A stretch of 64,000 nucleotides of DNA from Rhodospirillaceae bacterium (GTDB lineage: Bacteria > Pseudomonadota > Alphaproteobacteria > Rhodospirillales > Rhodospirillaceae): the NCBI GenBank assembly GCA_040219235.1, contig JAVJSV010000008.1:1-64000 (forward strand), given 5' to 3'. The stretch's first letter is position 1, and the number at the start of each line of letters is the position of its first letter. Below, in pieces: positions 51,615 through 60,293 of this stretch. The position numbers and the translations under genes are program-made. Under the pieces are notes generated by a model that saw nothing but the letters and a program-made list of their open reading frames with translations, made no database searches and had not been told where the DNA came from.

Positions 51615-53138
51615 TTAGTCGCTCAGCTGCATCTCTTCGTAGCGGATGAAGCCATAGTCTGATCTGAAATTCTTGACCCGTGGCCCAAGCCCAATGAAAG
51701 ACACGGACTCATACATATAAAGCGCCTGTGCGGACTCGTGGGCGCGCTGCATGACCTGACGGGTCAGGGCTTCCCGCTTTTCCAGATCAGACTCCGCCAG
51801 AGCCAATTCAATTTCATACGTGGTCTGTTGATCGCAATACCACGGCGCGTGCCACAAACACGAGTGGTAGCGCATGGGGTACAGAGCATCCGTAATCGGT
51901 GAGAAAAACGGATAGGCAAACGCGTCGGCCTCCCAGGCCCCGGTTTGAATGCGGTCGAGAAAAACCACCGGCGGCAACTGACGCACGGTCATGTCGACAC
52001 CGATGGCCCGCAAATCCGACGCAACTTTCTGAAAGGCATCAACATAGAGCACTGTCGCGGCGGGCATTTCCATGTCGAAGGCAAAGCCGTCTGGGTAACC
52101 GGCCTCCGTCAAAAGCGCTTTGGCTTTGTCCGGGTCATAGGGCAAGGGCTGGATGTCTGGATCGTAGCCAAACATGCCGCGCGTTGCGGGCTGGCCGGGC
52201 ACGATGGTTTTGCCGCCGAGCAAAACAGCAACCAGGGTTTCACGGTCTACCGCCAGGGTGACAGCCTGACGGACCCGCTCATCCCGAAACGGGGTATCCC
52301 GGACGGTGTTGAGAATCATCGACACGACGGCTGGGATTTTTTCCGTAGAGATAGATCCGCCGGCCAGTTCAAGCGCGGCAAACTCATCGGGGCTGAGCGC
52401 ATTCATGGCCACATCGACACGGCCGGTCTCCAGGGCAAAGCGGCGCGACGACGCCTCAGAAATCGCAACAATATCAACCCCGTCAAAGGACACCTGACGC
52501 CAGGAGCGCGCGGCTTTGCGGAGGACGCCAGTGGCCGCCCCCGCCTCTGCCAAGGTAAAGGGGCCGGTGCCAACAGGATCGCGGCCAAATTCATCGGGGC
52601 CCTTGGCACGCCACTGGACCGGCTCGACAATGCGCAACAGCCACAGGCGGCGCGGCAGCAGAGGGTCCGGGGTATGGGTTGTCAGCTCAACGCGCGACGG
52701 ACTTAGCGTCCGGGCTCCCGTCAGGATCTCCAGATCACGCCCGACCGGTGTGGCACGGCCCTCGGCGCTGGTGAGAAAGTCCACCGCGAAGACGACGGCG
52801 TCGGCGTTAAAAGGCACGCCGTTGGAGAACTCCACATTATCTCTGAGCGTGAAGGTCCAGGTGGTTGGTGAGGTTTGCTGCCACGCGGTGGCCAGCCAGG
52901 GCTCCAACGTGCCGTCCGCAGAAACGAAGGTCAGCGGATCGTAGAGGCCCGACCAAATGGGCAAAAAGGCAATAGACGTTGAACTGTAGGGATGGGTCCA
53001 GTTGGCAGTCAGGGCCGCCCCACTGCCATAGCGAAGGGTGGTCTCCGCCAGGACAGAAGTGACCGGGGCAAACGCCGGTCCGAGCAAGAGCAGGACGTGC
53101 GTGGCGACCTGGATCACTTGGCGGGACATCTTCTTCAT
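51615..53138 (-). CDS. ABC-transporter solute-binding protein (SBP family 5)
   Basis: A peptide/nickel-type binding protein with a Sec signal peptide (VIQVATHVLLLLGPAFAPVTSVLA) and the family segments LWSGLYDPLTFV..., WTFTLRDNVEFSNGVPFNADAVVFAVDFL, DPVGTGPFTLAEAG and RQAVTLAVDRETLVAVLLGG. It is exported to the periplasm and binds a small ligand, possibly a peptide. No permease or ATPase gene is nearby, so it must pair with a transporter elsewhere. I start it at ATG 53138, as the longer frame (to 53189) adds unconserved residues. The palindrome at 53242-53256 lies between it and the divergent IclR gene. Confidence 0.88.
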   Translation of the reverse strand: MKKMSRQVIQVATHVLLLLGPAFAPVTSVLAETTLRYGSGAALTANWTHPYSSTSIAFLPIWSGLYDPLTFVSADGTLEPWLATAWQQTSPTTWTFTLRDNVEFSNGVPFNADAVVFAVDFLTSAEGRATPVGRDLEILTGARTLSPSRVELTTHTPDPLLPRRLWLLRIVEPVQWRAKGPDEFGRDPVGTGPFTLAEAGAATGVLRKAARSWRQVSFDGVDIVAISEASSRRFALETGRVDVAMNALSPDEFAALELAGGSISTEKIPAVVSMILNTVRDTPFRDERVRQAVTLAVDRETLVAVLLGGKTIVPGQPATRGMFGYDPDIQPLPYDPDKAKALLTEAGYPDGFAFDMEMPAATVLYVDAFQKVASDLRAIGVDMTVRQLPPVVFLDRIQTGAWEADAFAYPFFSPITDALYPMRYHSCLWHAPWYCDQQTTYEIELALAESDLEKREALTRQVMQRAHESAQALYMYESVSFIGLGPRVKNFRSDYGFIRYEEMQLSD

Positions 53139-53241
53139 GTTGCGTGCTCTGCCCCCGGACCATGGATTGGACTCTTCAGCGATTACCAAAGCATAACTGT
53201 CGCGTCCTCGCGGTTCAAACTATAGGGGGCATAGGGGTGTT

Positions 53242-53256
53242 GCCCACATTGTGGGC
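53242..53256. promoter_or_regulatory. IclR operator candidate 1
   Basis: GCCCACATTGTGGGC has perfectly complementary 7-base arms around a central T. It lies between the divergent IclR gene and the binding protein, about 100 bases from each start. A second site with a one-base difference lies at 55250. Confidence 0.68.
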
Positions 53257-53345
53257 AGGCGCCTGATGGTTTATATATAAAGCTACGACGCCGAAGCTAA
53301 ATCTGCTGACACAGTTGACGCGAGTAACCCAGGCACATCAGACCC

Positions 53346-54116
53346 ATGACGAAAACTGTTCGATCTGTTCTCAAAACTCTGAACGTGCTTGAAGCGCTGA
53401 ACCGGAACAATGGCGCGACCGTGACAGCAATCGCCGCCGAAACTGGTTTTCCAAGAGGCACGGTGTTTCGCCTGCTGGAGACCTTGGTGGAAGGCGGGTA
53501 TGCGGTGCGCGACACAGAAACCGGAACGCTGTGGCTGACGTCCCGGGTCAAACACCTGAGCGTCGGCTTTGCCGATGTGGACTGGCTGGCGGAAAAAGCC
53601 AAGCCGTTGATGTTCGACCTGGCGGAAGACGTGCTGTGGCCGGTGACCCTGACCACGCCGCGCGGCGCGGCGCTGGTGTCACGCATCACCACGGACCTGG
53701 CCAGCCCTTATACAGAAATCCCAAATGTCACAGGCATCGCCATTCAGCTGCTGGGCAGTGCAGCCGGGTTTGCCTATCTGGCCCACTGCCCAAAAAGAAA
53801 GCGCGATGCTCTGATTAAACAGAGTCTGGAGCAATTCCCCCTGGCGGATGATGTGTTGAAACAGCGCCTTGCCCTGCTGAACAGCAGCATTCCTAAAATT
53901 CAGAAACAGGGTTATGCTTATTACCGGGGAGACTACCGAAGCGCCGCAATTTCTATACCGATCCTGTTGAACAAAAAGGTCGAAGCCTGCCTGTCGATGC
54001 GCTTTTTTGCCTCAGCCCTGGACAGCAAAACACTGAAGGCCGACTACCTGCCCAAACTGCAACAGGTCGCCGAGCGTTTGCGGCTGATCCTTGTTGACAG
54101 AACACCTGAGCCCTAA
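53346..54116 (+). CDS. IclR-family transcriptional regulator
   Basis: The N-terminal winged helix is SVLKTLNVLEALNRNNGATVTAIAAETGFPRGTVFRLLETLVEGGYAVRD, followed by a linker and an effector-binding GAF-like domain (LAEKAKPLMFDLAEDVLWPVTLTTPRGAALVSRI and SAAGFAYLAHC) typical of IclR proteins that bind aromatic or organic acids. It is divergent from the binding protein and faces the amidohydrolase tail-to-tail with three bases between stops. It probably controls itself and the neighbours through the palindromes at 53242 and 55250. Confidence 0.88.
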   Translation: MTKTVRSVLKTLNVLEALNRNNGATVTAIAAETGFPRGTVFRLLETLVEGGYAVRDTETGTLWLTSRVKHLSVGFADVDWLAEKAKPLMFDLAEDVLWPVTLTTPRGAALVSRITTDLASPYTEIPNVTGIAIQLLGSAAGFAYLAHCPKRKRDALIKQSLEQFPLADDVLKQRLALLNSSIPKIQKQGYAYYRGDYRSAAISIPILLNKKVEACLSMRFFASALDSKTLKADYLPKLQQVAERLRLILVDRTPEP

Positions 54117-54119
54117 CGC

Positions 54120-55145
54120 CTAAAGTTTGTAAAACGCAGCGGGGTTTTCGCGCGTGATTTTTGAGGCGAGCCCCGCGTCAATGTCCTCTCGCTGTTCCAG
54201 CAGTTTGAGCGCTTCCAGTTCTGTGCTGGTGTCGGAGTGGCCGTAGTCGGTGCCGATCATCAGGCAATGTTCTCCCACCCGGTCAATGGTGCGGGTGATG
54301 TTCTCATGGAATTCACAGGTGACGAACAGGCGCTTGCCCGCCAGCATGGTTTCGGTGTGGTTCTGAATATCGTAGCGCGCCTGGTAGCGCTCGGACCGTG
54401 AAATGGCGAACTCCAGCCATTCGGAGCCGCTTTCGATGAAGCCCCATTTGAGGGCTGGAAACGCCGCCGGGATTTCACTGCAAACGAGGGAGCTGAAGGC
54501 AACCAGGTTTGACATGACCAAGCCCACCGGGTTTCCCGCCATGCCGTCAATCCCGGCCAGGCCGCTGCTGCTGTGGCCGATGTGCACGCAAATGGGCAAC
54601 CCGAGGTCGGAGGCTTTGGCATACAGCGGCCAGAAGTCTGTATGATTGACGGTGCGCTCGCCTTCGAAGCCTTTGATGAGCAGGCCGCAAGCACCGAGCT
54701 TTGCCCACTCTTCCATATCTGAAACAGATTGAGCGATGTTCATGGTCGACGGCACCGCGACCCATTTCATGGCCTCGCCCTGAGTGGCACAGGTTTCGGC
54801 CAGCCAGCGGTTGTAGCAGCGCACCAAGGCAAGCTCGGTCTCGGGCTTCTTGGCACGCAGGCCGAGAAACAGACTGGGATAGATGATCTGAACGTCAACG
54901 CCGAAGCTGCGCATCTGTTGAATGCGGGTGTCGACATCGGCCAGATCGCGGGTGCCATCGGGATAAGCGATCAGCTTCTGCCCCCCTTTTGGGTAAAGAA
55001 CGCCATCGATGACCGAGAATTCTTTGCCGGTGGTCTCGTTCTTTACGACGGCCGGGCGATGGGCTTTATCGGCCTCGGTGAGGTGATCCCAGATGAAATC
55101 GTTTTCAACAACATGGGTATCGGCATCAATGACGAGGCTAGACAT
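54120..55145 (-). CDS. Metal-dependent amidohydrolase (ACMSD-like)
   Basis: The 341-residue protein resembles the aminocarboxymuconate-semialdehyde decarboxylase/amidohydrolase_2 group. DADTHVVEND stands at the N-terminal metal site (D-x-x-x-H instead of H-x-H), HIGHSSSGLAG provides a central histidine, and MIGTDYGHSD supplies the late Asp. Catalysis is either decarboxylation or hydrolysis. It is a leftward gene with a candidate IclR operator 105 bases upstream of its start, between it and the VOC gene. Confidence 0.85.
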   Translation of the reverse strand: MSSLVIDADTHVVENDFIWDHLTEADKAHRPAVVKNETTGKEFSVIDGVLYPKGGQKLIAYPDGTRDLADVDTRIQQMRSFGVDVQIIYPSLFLGLRAKKPETELALVRCYNRWLAETCATQGEAMKWVAVPSTMNIAQSVSDMEEWAKLGACGLLIKGFEGERTVNHTDFWPLYAKASDLGLPICVHIGHSSSGLAGIDGMAGNPVGLVMSNLVAFSSLVCSEIPAAFPALKWGFIESGSEWLEFAISRSERYQARYDIQNHTETMLAGKRLFVTCEFHENITRTIDRVGEHCLMIGTDYGHSDTSTELEALKLLEQREDIDAGLASKITRENPAAFYKL

Positions 55146-55249
55146 GAGGGTAGTCCTTTTTTGGGTCGGCGCACAAACGCCGAACAGCAGCGGAGATGTG
55201 TTGTGCCTAAACCACCGCCGCCAAAGAACAAACCGGCTGGCCTCCCCTT

Positions 55250-55264
55250 GCCCACAATGTGGGC
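55250..55264. promoter_or_regulatory. IclR operator candidate 2
   Basis: GCCCACAATGTGGGC matches the site at 53242 except for the central base (A rather than T). It sits 105 bases upstream of the amidohydrolase start and three bases beyond the VOC stop, so it most likely controls the amidohydrolase. Confidence 0.68.
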
Positions 55265-55267
55265 GGC

Positions 55268-56341
55268 TTACCGGTCTTGCTGTTCGAACAACTCAATCCA
55301 AGCGCCGCTGGGGGCTTTGATGATCATCGATTTAGCATCTTCATAAAGCGCGATGGATAACATTGTTATGGGGCGGATGACCTCAACCCCGTTGGCGATG
55401 ATTTTGTCCGCGTAAGCGTCGAGATCCGGCACATGGATGCGATACATCAGCACGCCCAGATTGGGCGGATGGGCGCGGTGTGAATAGTCGGCCCCGGATG
55501 CGCCGGTGAATTTGAAAATCTCGATGCTGCCGCCATCAGCCCCCTCCTCAAACAGAAAACTCGCGGCCATTTCCGTGACCGTGCCATCGAGCAATAAATT
55601 GTTGGGGATGCTCATGTTGTTGGAGCCGTCTTCGGGCCATTTTGGGGCCGCTTCCCAGCGCGTGTGCCAGCCCAGTTTGTTTTGGAAGAAATCGAGGTTT
55701 TTCTCGTAGTCATCAACCATCTGGGTGGCGTTGACCACATGACTCATTTTTGTGAACGGCGGGATGTCGGCGTAAGGGTCATTCACGCGGTACAGCAGAT
55801 TAATCACCACACCATCGTGGCCGCGCAGCATGGCACCGCCGTATTCCTTGCCAAAGATCGTGTAATAGGTGGGATCGGCAAAGCCGACAAAGCCATGGTC
55901 GCGCATCTCCTCAAAGGTACCGTCGAGATCTTTGACCAGGGTGTTGAAGTTGAAAATAGCGCCAGTATCAAACGGCCGCGCACTGGAGCGAATGCGCACC
56001 TGCGCAACATCTACAAACTTGACCAGACGCAGGTAGCCTTTCTCGGTGCCGGGCACACGCAACACTGCCTGCTCGATCACCGTATCGGCGGGCAGGTCCC
56101 AGTGGATGGCCTGGGCCGCAGGCGCGGTGCCGCGATACGCGACCTCCCAACCGGCGATTTGTTGATACATCTCAACCGCGCGGTCCAGGAACTTCACGCT
56201 GACCACCATCTCCTGCATGCCGCGCCGCTGGGAGAGATCGATGGTTTCGGGGTTGGTCGTTTGGGCGCGCAGAGGTCCGCCAAATATGAATATAACGGCG
56301 CACATCGAAGTTAAAGAAAACAGGGTGTTCGGTCTGATCAT
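55268..56341 (-). CDS. Secreted double-VOC (glyoxalase-fold) protein
   Basis: The 357-residue protein has a signal peptide (TLFSLTSMCAVIFIFGGPLRA) and two glyoxalase/bleomycin-resistance-fold halves. The first starts with MQEMVVSVKFLDRAVEMYQQIAGWEVAY, and the second with SHVVNATQMVDDYEKNLDFFQNKLGWHTRW. Metal-binding ligands are not readily assigned, so it may bind a ligand rather than catalyse. It is followed by the amidohydrolase on the same strand. A remnant resembling its C-terminus is found at 48963. Confidence 0.82.
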   Translation of the reverse strand: MIRPNTLFSLTSMCAVIFIFGGPLRAQTTNPETIDLSQRRGMQEMVVSVKFLDRAVEMYQQIAGWEVAYRGTAPAAQAIHWDLPADTVIEQAVLRVPGTEKGYLRLVKFVDVAQVRIRSSARPFDTGAIFNFNTLVKDLDGTFEEMRDHGFVGFADPTYYTIFGKEYGGAMLRGHDGVVINLLYRVNDPYADIPPFTKMSHVVNATQMVDDYEKNLDFFQNKLGWHTRWEAAPKWPEDGSNNMSIPNNLLLDGTVTEMAASFLFEEGADGGSIEIFKFTGASGADYSHRAHPPNLGVLMYRIHVPDLDAYADKIIANGVEVIRPITMLSIALYEDAKSMIIKAPSGAWIELFEQQDR

Positions 56342-56458
56342 GTTTAATCCTCGCGCTGTATGACCTTGGACGTCGTCGTCGCAGTTGCTTCTTTAGAGCA
56401 TATTAAACTCCCAACCCCACTTGCCAATCAACTCAACTTATGAGAAAGAGACTGCGCT

Positions 56459-56506
56459 ATGACACACACGCACACAACACGAACAGCGAAGTGGAAGACT
56501 GCCTAA
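56459..56506 (+). CDS. Candidate 15-residue leader peptide
   Basis: ATG 56459 to TAA 56504-56506 encodes MTHTHTTRTAKWKTA. A GAGAAAGAG stretch lies about ten bases upstream. The peptide is rich in Thr and His but not as strongly as known threonine or histidine attenuator leaders. It ends 31 bases before a strong terminator, the layout expected of attenuation. The downstream gene (a GST at 56660) is not an amino-acid enzyme, so the idea remains weak. Confidence 0.3.
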   Translation: MTHTHTTRTAKWKTA

Positions 56507-56537
56507 TTGGCGGGTGCGGGTCATCGTGTCTGATCCC

Positions 56538-56567
56538 AGGCCGCCGAAATCGGGCGGCCTTTTTTTA
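56538..56567 (+). terminator. Strong Rho-independent terminator (orphan)
   Basis: AGGCCGCC (56538-56545) pairs exactly with GGCGGCCT (56553-56560) over a seven-base loop and is followed by a run of T residues. It faces rightward, although no rightward coding gene stands upstream within 2.4 kb. It must end either a small RNA or a leader transcript ahead of the GST gene. Confidence 0.82.
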
Positions 56568-56659
56568 TGCGCATTTCACAGCATCGCTTTTTCCAGGTCG
56601 CCCATATTCAACAGATCAACGGTTTAACGGCCGGTGATTGCTGACATGGAGTAAGCGTC

Positions 56660-57247
56660 ATGATGAAAATTTACGGCGACCTGGGCTCGGGCAACTGCCT
56701 GAAAGTAAAATGGGCGGCGGAGTATTTAAAATTGCCCTATGCGTGGATTGACGTGGACATCATGGCGGGCGAAAGCCGCACGGCGGATTTTCTCGCCATG
56801 AACCCCGCAGGCCAGGTGCCGACGGTGCTGCTGGACGATGGCCGGGCGCTAACGCAATCCAATGCCATTACCTCGTATCTGGCCGAGGGCACGCCCCTCT
56901 TCCCAACGGACCCCTATGTGCGCGCCCAAATCAACAGCTGGCTGTTTTGGGAACAGAACAGCCACGAGTTTTTCGTGGCGGGGTGCCGGTTTCACATGGT
57001 GTATCTGGGCCAGAACAAGGAATCCCGCGATCCCCTGCGGGTGGAGCGGGGCGAACAGGCTCTGGACCATATGGAGCAAGTTTTAGACGGTAAAAGCTGG
57101 TTTGTGGGTGACCACATCACTCTCGCCGACATCGCGTTAGTGGCCTATACACGCGTGGCCGACGAGGGTGGCTTTGACCTGACCTCGCGCCCCAATGTGC
57201 GGGCGTGGATTGCAAGATGTGAACAGATGTTGGGACTCAACACGTGA
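56660..57247 (+). CDS. Glutathione S-transferase-like protein
   Basis: The 195-residue protein has the thioredoxin-like N-terminal domain (YGDLGSGNCLKVKWAAEYLKLPYAWIDVDI, with the conserved Pro in AGQVPTVLLDDG and ALTQSNAITSYLAEG for glutathione binding) and a helical C-terminal domain containing VGDHITLADIALVAY. The catalytic Tyr/Ser/Cys is uncertain; GSGNCLK places a cysteine or serine in the right area. The start may be ATG 56660 or the next codon. It lies 93 bases after the orphan terminator. Confidence 0.88.
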   Translation: MMKIYGDLGSGNCLKVKWAAEYLKLPYAWIDVDIMAGESRTADFLAMNPAGQVPTVLLDDGRALTQSNAITSYLAEGTPLFPTDPYVRAQINSWLFWEQNSHEFFVAGCRFHMVYLGQNKESRDPLRVERGEQALDHMEQVLDGKSWFVGDHITLADIALVAYTRVADEGGFDLTSRPNVRAWIARCEQMLGLNT

Positions 57248-57322
57248 CCTGTGCACATTGTTAAGCTGCATTGGCCAAGATGTTCTTGGCGGAGTGATTT
57301 TTAAAGAGAAGATGAGACGACC

Positions 57323-58276
57323 ATGGATTTTCTGATTATCGCCGCTGGTTTTGGGGGTTTGATTTTAGGCGGCAACATGCTGGTGCAGGGGGCGGTCTCA
57401 ATTGCGACACGGCTCAAAATCTCTCCGATGATCATCGGCCTGACGCTGGTGGGGTTCGGCACCTCCATGCCTGAACTGGTAACCAGCGTTCAGGCGGCTT
57501 TTGCGGGTTCTCCGGGGATTGCCATGGGCAACGTGGTTGGCAGCAATATCGCAAACATTCTTCTGATCCTTGGGCTCGCTGCGCTGATGCATCCCATCAT
57601 CGTCAATGCGGCGGCTCTGAAGCGTGACGGAACGGTTGTGCTGCTGGCTTCGCTGCTCTGCCTTGGTGTTGTTTTGTTTGGCGAGGTGGGGCGCATTGCA
57701 GGAGGCATCCTACTGCTGTGTTTGACCGTTTATCTTTGCGGCACACTGTATGCCGAGCGCCGTGGCCAATCGGCAGCCGCCGAGGTTTATATATCGGAAG
57801 CGGAAACGCTGTCGCCGACGGAAAAGCCCCTGTGGCAAAACGTACTGATGCTGATTTCCGGCATGGTGATTACGATCGTCAGCGCGCGGTTTGTCGTTCA
57901 GGGGGCGGTGTCTCTTGCCACCACAATGGGCATCTCGGAGACCGTCATCGGGCTGACGATCATCGCCATCGGCACCTCTTTGCCGGAGTTAATCACATCG
58001 ATTATTGCCGCCCGTAAAGGCCAAAGTGATGTCGCACTTGGCAATGTGATTGGCAGCAACATCTTCAACATTCTGGGTATTCTTGGCGTCACGGCCCTGC
58101 TGCAGCCGATGGAAGTTCCCGCCGCCATCGTTGCGCTGGATATCTGGGTTATGGTTGGCGTGACCTTGGTGTTTGTGATTTTCGCCCGCACCGGCTGGCG
58201 CATTAGCCGCCGCGAGGGTCTGGTTTTACTGCTCGGATACTGCACCTATGTCGGCTATCTGCTGGCAAACGCTTAG
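57323..58276 (+). CDS. Calcium/sodium antiporter, CaCA family (YrbG-like)
   Basis: The 317-residue protein has about ten hydrophobic segments arranged as two inverted halves. Each half has the alpha-repeat signature: GLTLVGFGTSMPELVTSVQAA with GNVVGSNIANILLILGLAA in the first, and GLTIIAIGTSLPELITSIIAA with GNVIGSNIFNILGILGVTA in the second. These acidic G-T-S-x-P-E motifs bind Ca2+ and Na+ in exchangers of the CaCA group. It is located in the inner membrane. It lies 75 bases after the GST gene. Confidence 0.92.
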   Translation: MDFLIIAAGFGGLILGGNMLVQGAVSIATRLKISPMIIGLTLVGFGTSMPELVTSVQAAFAGSPGIAMGNVVGSNIANILLILGLAALMHPIIVNAAALKRDGTVVLLASLLCLGVVLFGEVGRIAGGILLLCLTVYLCGTLYAERRGQSAAAEVYISEAETLSPTEKPLWQNVLMLISGMVITIVSARFVVQGAVSLATTMGISETVIGLTIIAIGTSLPELITSIIAARKGQSDVALGNVIGSNIFNILGILGVTALLQPMEVPAAIVALDIWVMVGVTLVFVIFARTGWRISRREGLVLLLGYCTYVGYLLANA

Positions 58277-58354
58277 TGCTGTGATTTCATGATTGAGAGT
58301 GAGAAATCTTAATGGGGCCAGAGTTTGTAGCCCTAAGTCATTGAAGGAGCCCTC

Positions 58355-59212
58355 ATGTCTCCCGACGTTCTGGCGACAATTTTAATTCTCACATCGGCGG
58401 TGTTTCATGCCGTGAGCAACGCCCTGGTGAAAGCCGGCGGCGATAAGCTGGCCATTCGGGCCATCAGCATGGCGATGTTCGCGATTGTGGCATTACCGGT
58501 TGTGTTTTTTGTGCCCCTACCCACCGCGCCAGTGTGGGGCCTGCTGATGGCTTCGGTTACGGTCAACATGATTTACCATGTGTGCGTGGTGAATGCGTAT
58601 CGTTATGGCGATCTATCGCTGGTCTATCCGGTGATGCGGGGCATTGCACCGGTGCTGACGGGTCTTGGCGCGTATCTGGTTCTGGCGGAAGACTTATCGC
58701 TGTTTCAGTTTGCAGGCTTAGTGGTTCTCTCACTTGGTATTTTTGCCTTTGCCCTGGAGCGCCGAAGTGCTGTGACGTTGCTGTCATCCAAAGGACCAGC
58801 GCTGGCCTTTGCGATGGTCAGTGGCATTTGCATTGCGCTGTATACCCTGATTGATGCCACGGGGGTGCGCACGGTGGACGTGGCGCTGACCTATATTGCC
58901 TGGATATTTCTGCTGGATGGGACGCTGTTTCCAATTGGCGCCGCGCTGTGGCGGCGGCGGACTCTGGTCGCCGTGATTCAGGAAAACACGCGCGCCGGGT
59001 TTTACTCAGGGGGTCTCGGCGTCATCAGCTACACCTTGGCTTTGTATGCCCTGCGCTTGGGGCAAACCGCTGAAGTGGCCGCCTTGCGCGAGACCAGCGT
59101 GGTGTTTGCGGCGATGCTGGGCGCGATGTTTATGGGCGAGGCCTTTGGCAAACGCCGCATCGCAGCCGCGGCGGTCATTGCCATCGGGGCCATTGCGTTG
59201 AAGATGAGTTAG
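58355..59212 (+). CDS. DMT-superfamily (EamA) transporter
   Basis: The 285-residue protein has ten predicted membrane segments in two EamA repeats, each starting with a pattern like AVFHAVSNALVKAGGDKLAIRAI or LAFAMVSGICIALYTLIDATGVRTV. Members export amino acids, nucleotides or drugs, or transport small metabolites; the substrate is unknown. It follows the antiporter by 78 bases on the same strand and is followed closely by the PaiB-like gene, 26 bases later. Confidence 0.9.
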   Translation: MSPDVLATILILTSAVFHAVSNALVKAGGDKLAIRAISMAMFAIVALPVVFFVPLPTAPVWGLLMASVTVNMIYHVCVVNAYRYGDLSLVYPVMRGIAPVLTGLGAYLVLAEDLSLFQFAGLVVLSLGIFAFALERRSAVTLLSSKGPALAFAMVSGICIALYTLIDATGVRTVDVALTYIAWIFLLDGTLFPIGAALWRRRTLVAVIQENTRAGFYSGGLGVISYTLALYALRLGQTAEVAALRETSVVFAAMLGAMFMGEAFGKRRIAAAAVIAIGAIALKMS

Positions 59213-59238
59213 AGAAATATCGTTACAGGAGGACCAGT

Positions 59239-59889
59239 GTGTTCAAAATTTATAATCCTGCCCGTTTTAAAATGTCGGATGAAACGCAGTTGTGTGATTT
59301 CGTACGCGCCTATCCGTTTGCGACATTGATCTCGACCGCAAAGCGGGGCGTAACGATCAGTCATTTGCCCTTATATCTGAACCAAAATGATCATGGGTCA
59401 GGCCAAAAGTTGACTGGTCATGTGGCGCGGGCCAATGATCATTGGAAAGAAATAGAGAACGGTGGCGATGGTGTTGAAACGCTGGCGCTCTTTCATGGGC
59501 CTCAAGCCTACGTCACGCCGCAATGGTACTCGAGCAAACTGGTCCATGCCAAAGTGGTCCCCACCTGGAATTACGCTGTGGTGCATGTGAAGGGCAGCGT
59601 GAGAACCATCAGCGAGCCCGCGTGGCTGCATGCCCATTTGACCCAACTGACAGATGAACATGAAAGCCAATTTGCGCATCAGTGGAAAGTGACGGACGCG
59701 CCAGAAGACTTTGTGGATAAAATGATGGGCGCAATTGTCGGCCTGGAAATGACCGTCACCCATATGGAAGGCAAATGGAAGCTGAGTCAGAACCGGGATG
59801 AAGCGGATCGCAACGGTGTAACCACAGGCTTAGGCACACACGATGACGCTGACAGCCAAGCGGTCCATGAGATGATGAAAGCAGATTAG
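59239..59889 (+). CDS. PaiB-like FMN-binding protein (negative regulator)
   Basis: The 216-residue protein resembles the PaiB family: PFATLISTAKRGVTISHLPLYLN at the start, LALFHGPQAYVTPQWYSSK and VPTWNYAVVHVKGSVRTI centrally. PaiB in Bacillus represses sporulation and protease genes, and the fold binds FMN. In proteobacteria the role is unknown; some are called transcriptional regulators, but DNA-binding motifs are not evident here. The start is GTG at 59239, with AGGAGG upstream. Confidence 0.88.
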   Translation: MFKIYNPARFKMSDETQLCDFVRAYPFATLISTAKRGVTISHLPLYLNQNDHGSGQKLTGHVARANDHWKEIENGGDGVETLALFHGPQAYVTPQWYSSKLVHAKVVPTWNYAVVHVKGSVRTISEPAWLHAHLTQLTDEHESQFAHQWKVTDAPEDFVDKMMGAIVGLEMTVTHMEGKWKLSQNRDEADRNGVTTGLGTHDDADSQAVHEMMKAD

Positions 59890-59947
59890 CATTCGCGGTG
59901 CTGGACTCGTAGGCGTCATTAAGCTTTAAAAAAACACCGACGTCATT

Positions 59948-60292
59948 CTCTGATTTAGTCCGAGAATACAGAGCAAAAAAACTCTTATGAGATTAAACAC
60001 CCTGGACCCTCGGACTAAATCCGAGGGTGACGGATTGAGTTTAGGGCTCAGGATAAATCCGAGAACGACGGATTGAGTTTAGGTCTAAGGACAAGCCCGA
60101 GGGTGACGCACTAAGATTATGATTCTCACGTTTCGCTGAACACTTCAGTCGGTCGTCCTAGGATTTATTCCTAGGACCCAGGAGTAGGGAAACGTAAGTG
60201 TTTAGGTATAAGTGATGAGTCCACGGATCACAGAGCAGCGCATATAACCCTGGACCCTCGGACTAAATTTGAGGGTGACGGATTGAGTTAGG
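59948..60292. repeat. Cluster of REP-like palindromic elements (gene-free region)
   Basis: The intergenic stretch 59890-60293 has no gene but contains at least five related elements. One is a perfect 9-base palindrome (ACCCTCGGA ... TCCGAGGGT) at 60006-60028 followed by GTGACGGATTGAGTT-like tags, a partial copy at 60046-60080, another at 60083-60115, a different palindrome (GTCCTAGGA ... TCCTAGGAC) at 60155-60177, and a fifth with one imperfect arm at 60254-60276. They resemble the GTCACCCTCGGA repeats dispersed in some alphaproteobacterial genomes. They can form stems between convergent genes and may help end transcripts. Confidence 0.75.
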
Positions 60293-60293
60293 A

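Larger units (their letters stand above)
56342..56658. other. Gene-poor region with an orphan rightward transcription unit
   Basis: This 317-base stretch holds no ordinary gene. It contains a short leader-type ORF (56459-56506) and a strong rightward terminator (56538-56567). No rightward gene precedes the terminator since iclR at 54116, so the transcript must begin within about 200 bases of it. A small RNA or an attenuator ahead of the GST gene is the simplest reading. Confidence 0.5.

Noticed and set aside
53289-53700. Leftward frames opposite the iclR gene
   Set aside because: They are shadows of the IclR coding frame and interrupt the clear helix-turn-helix.
56440-56637. 65-codon frame crossing the orphan terminator
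   Set aside because: It reads through the hairpin and T-run, lacks a plausible ribosome site and encodes no recognisable motif.
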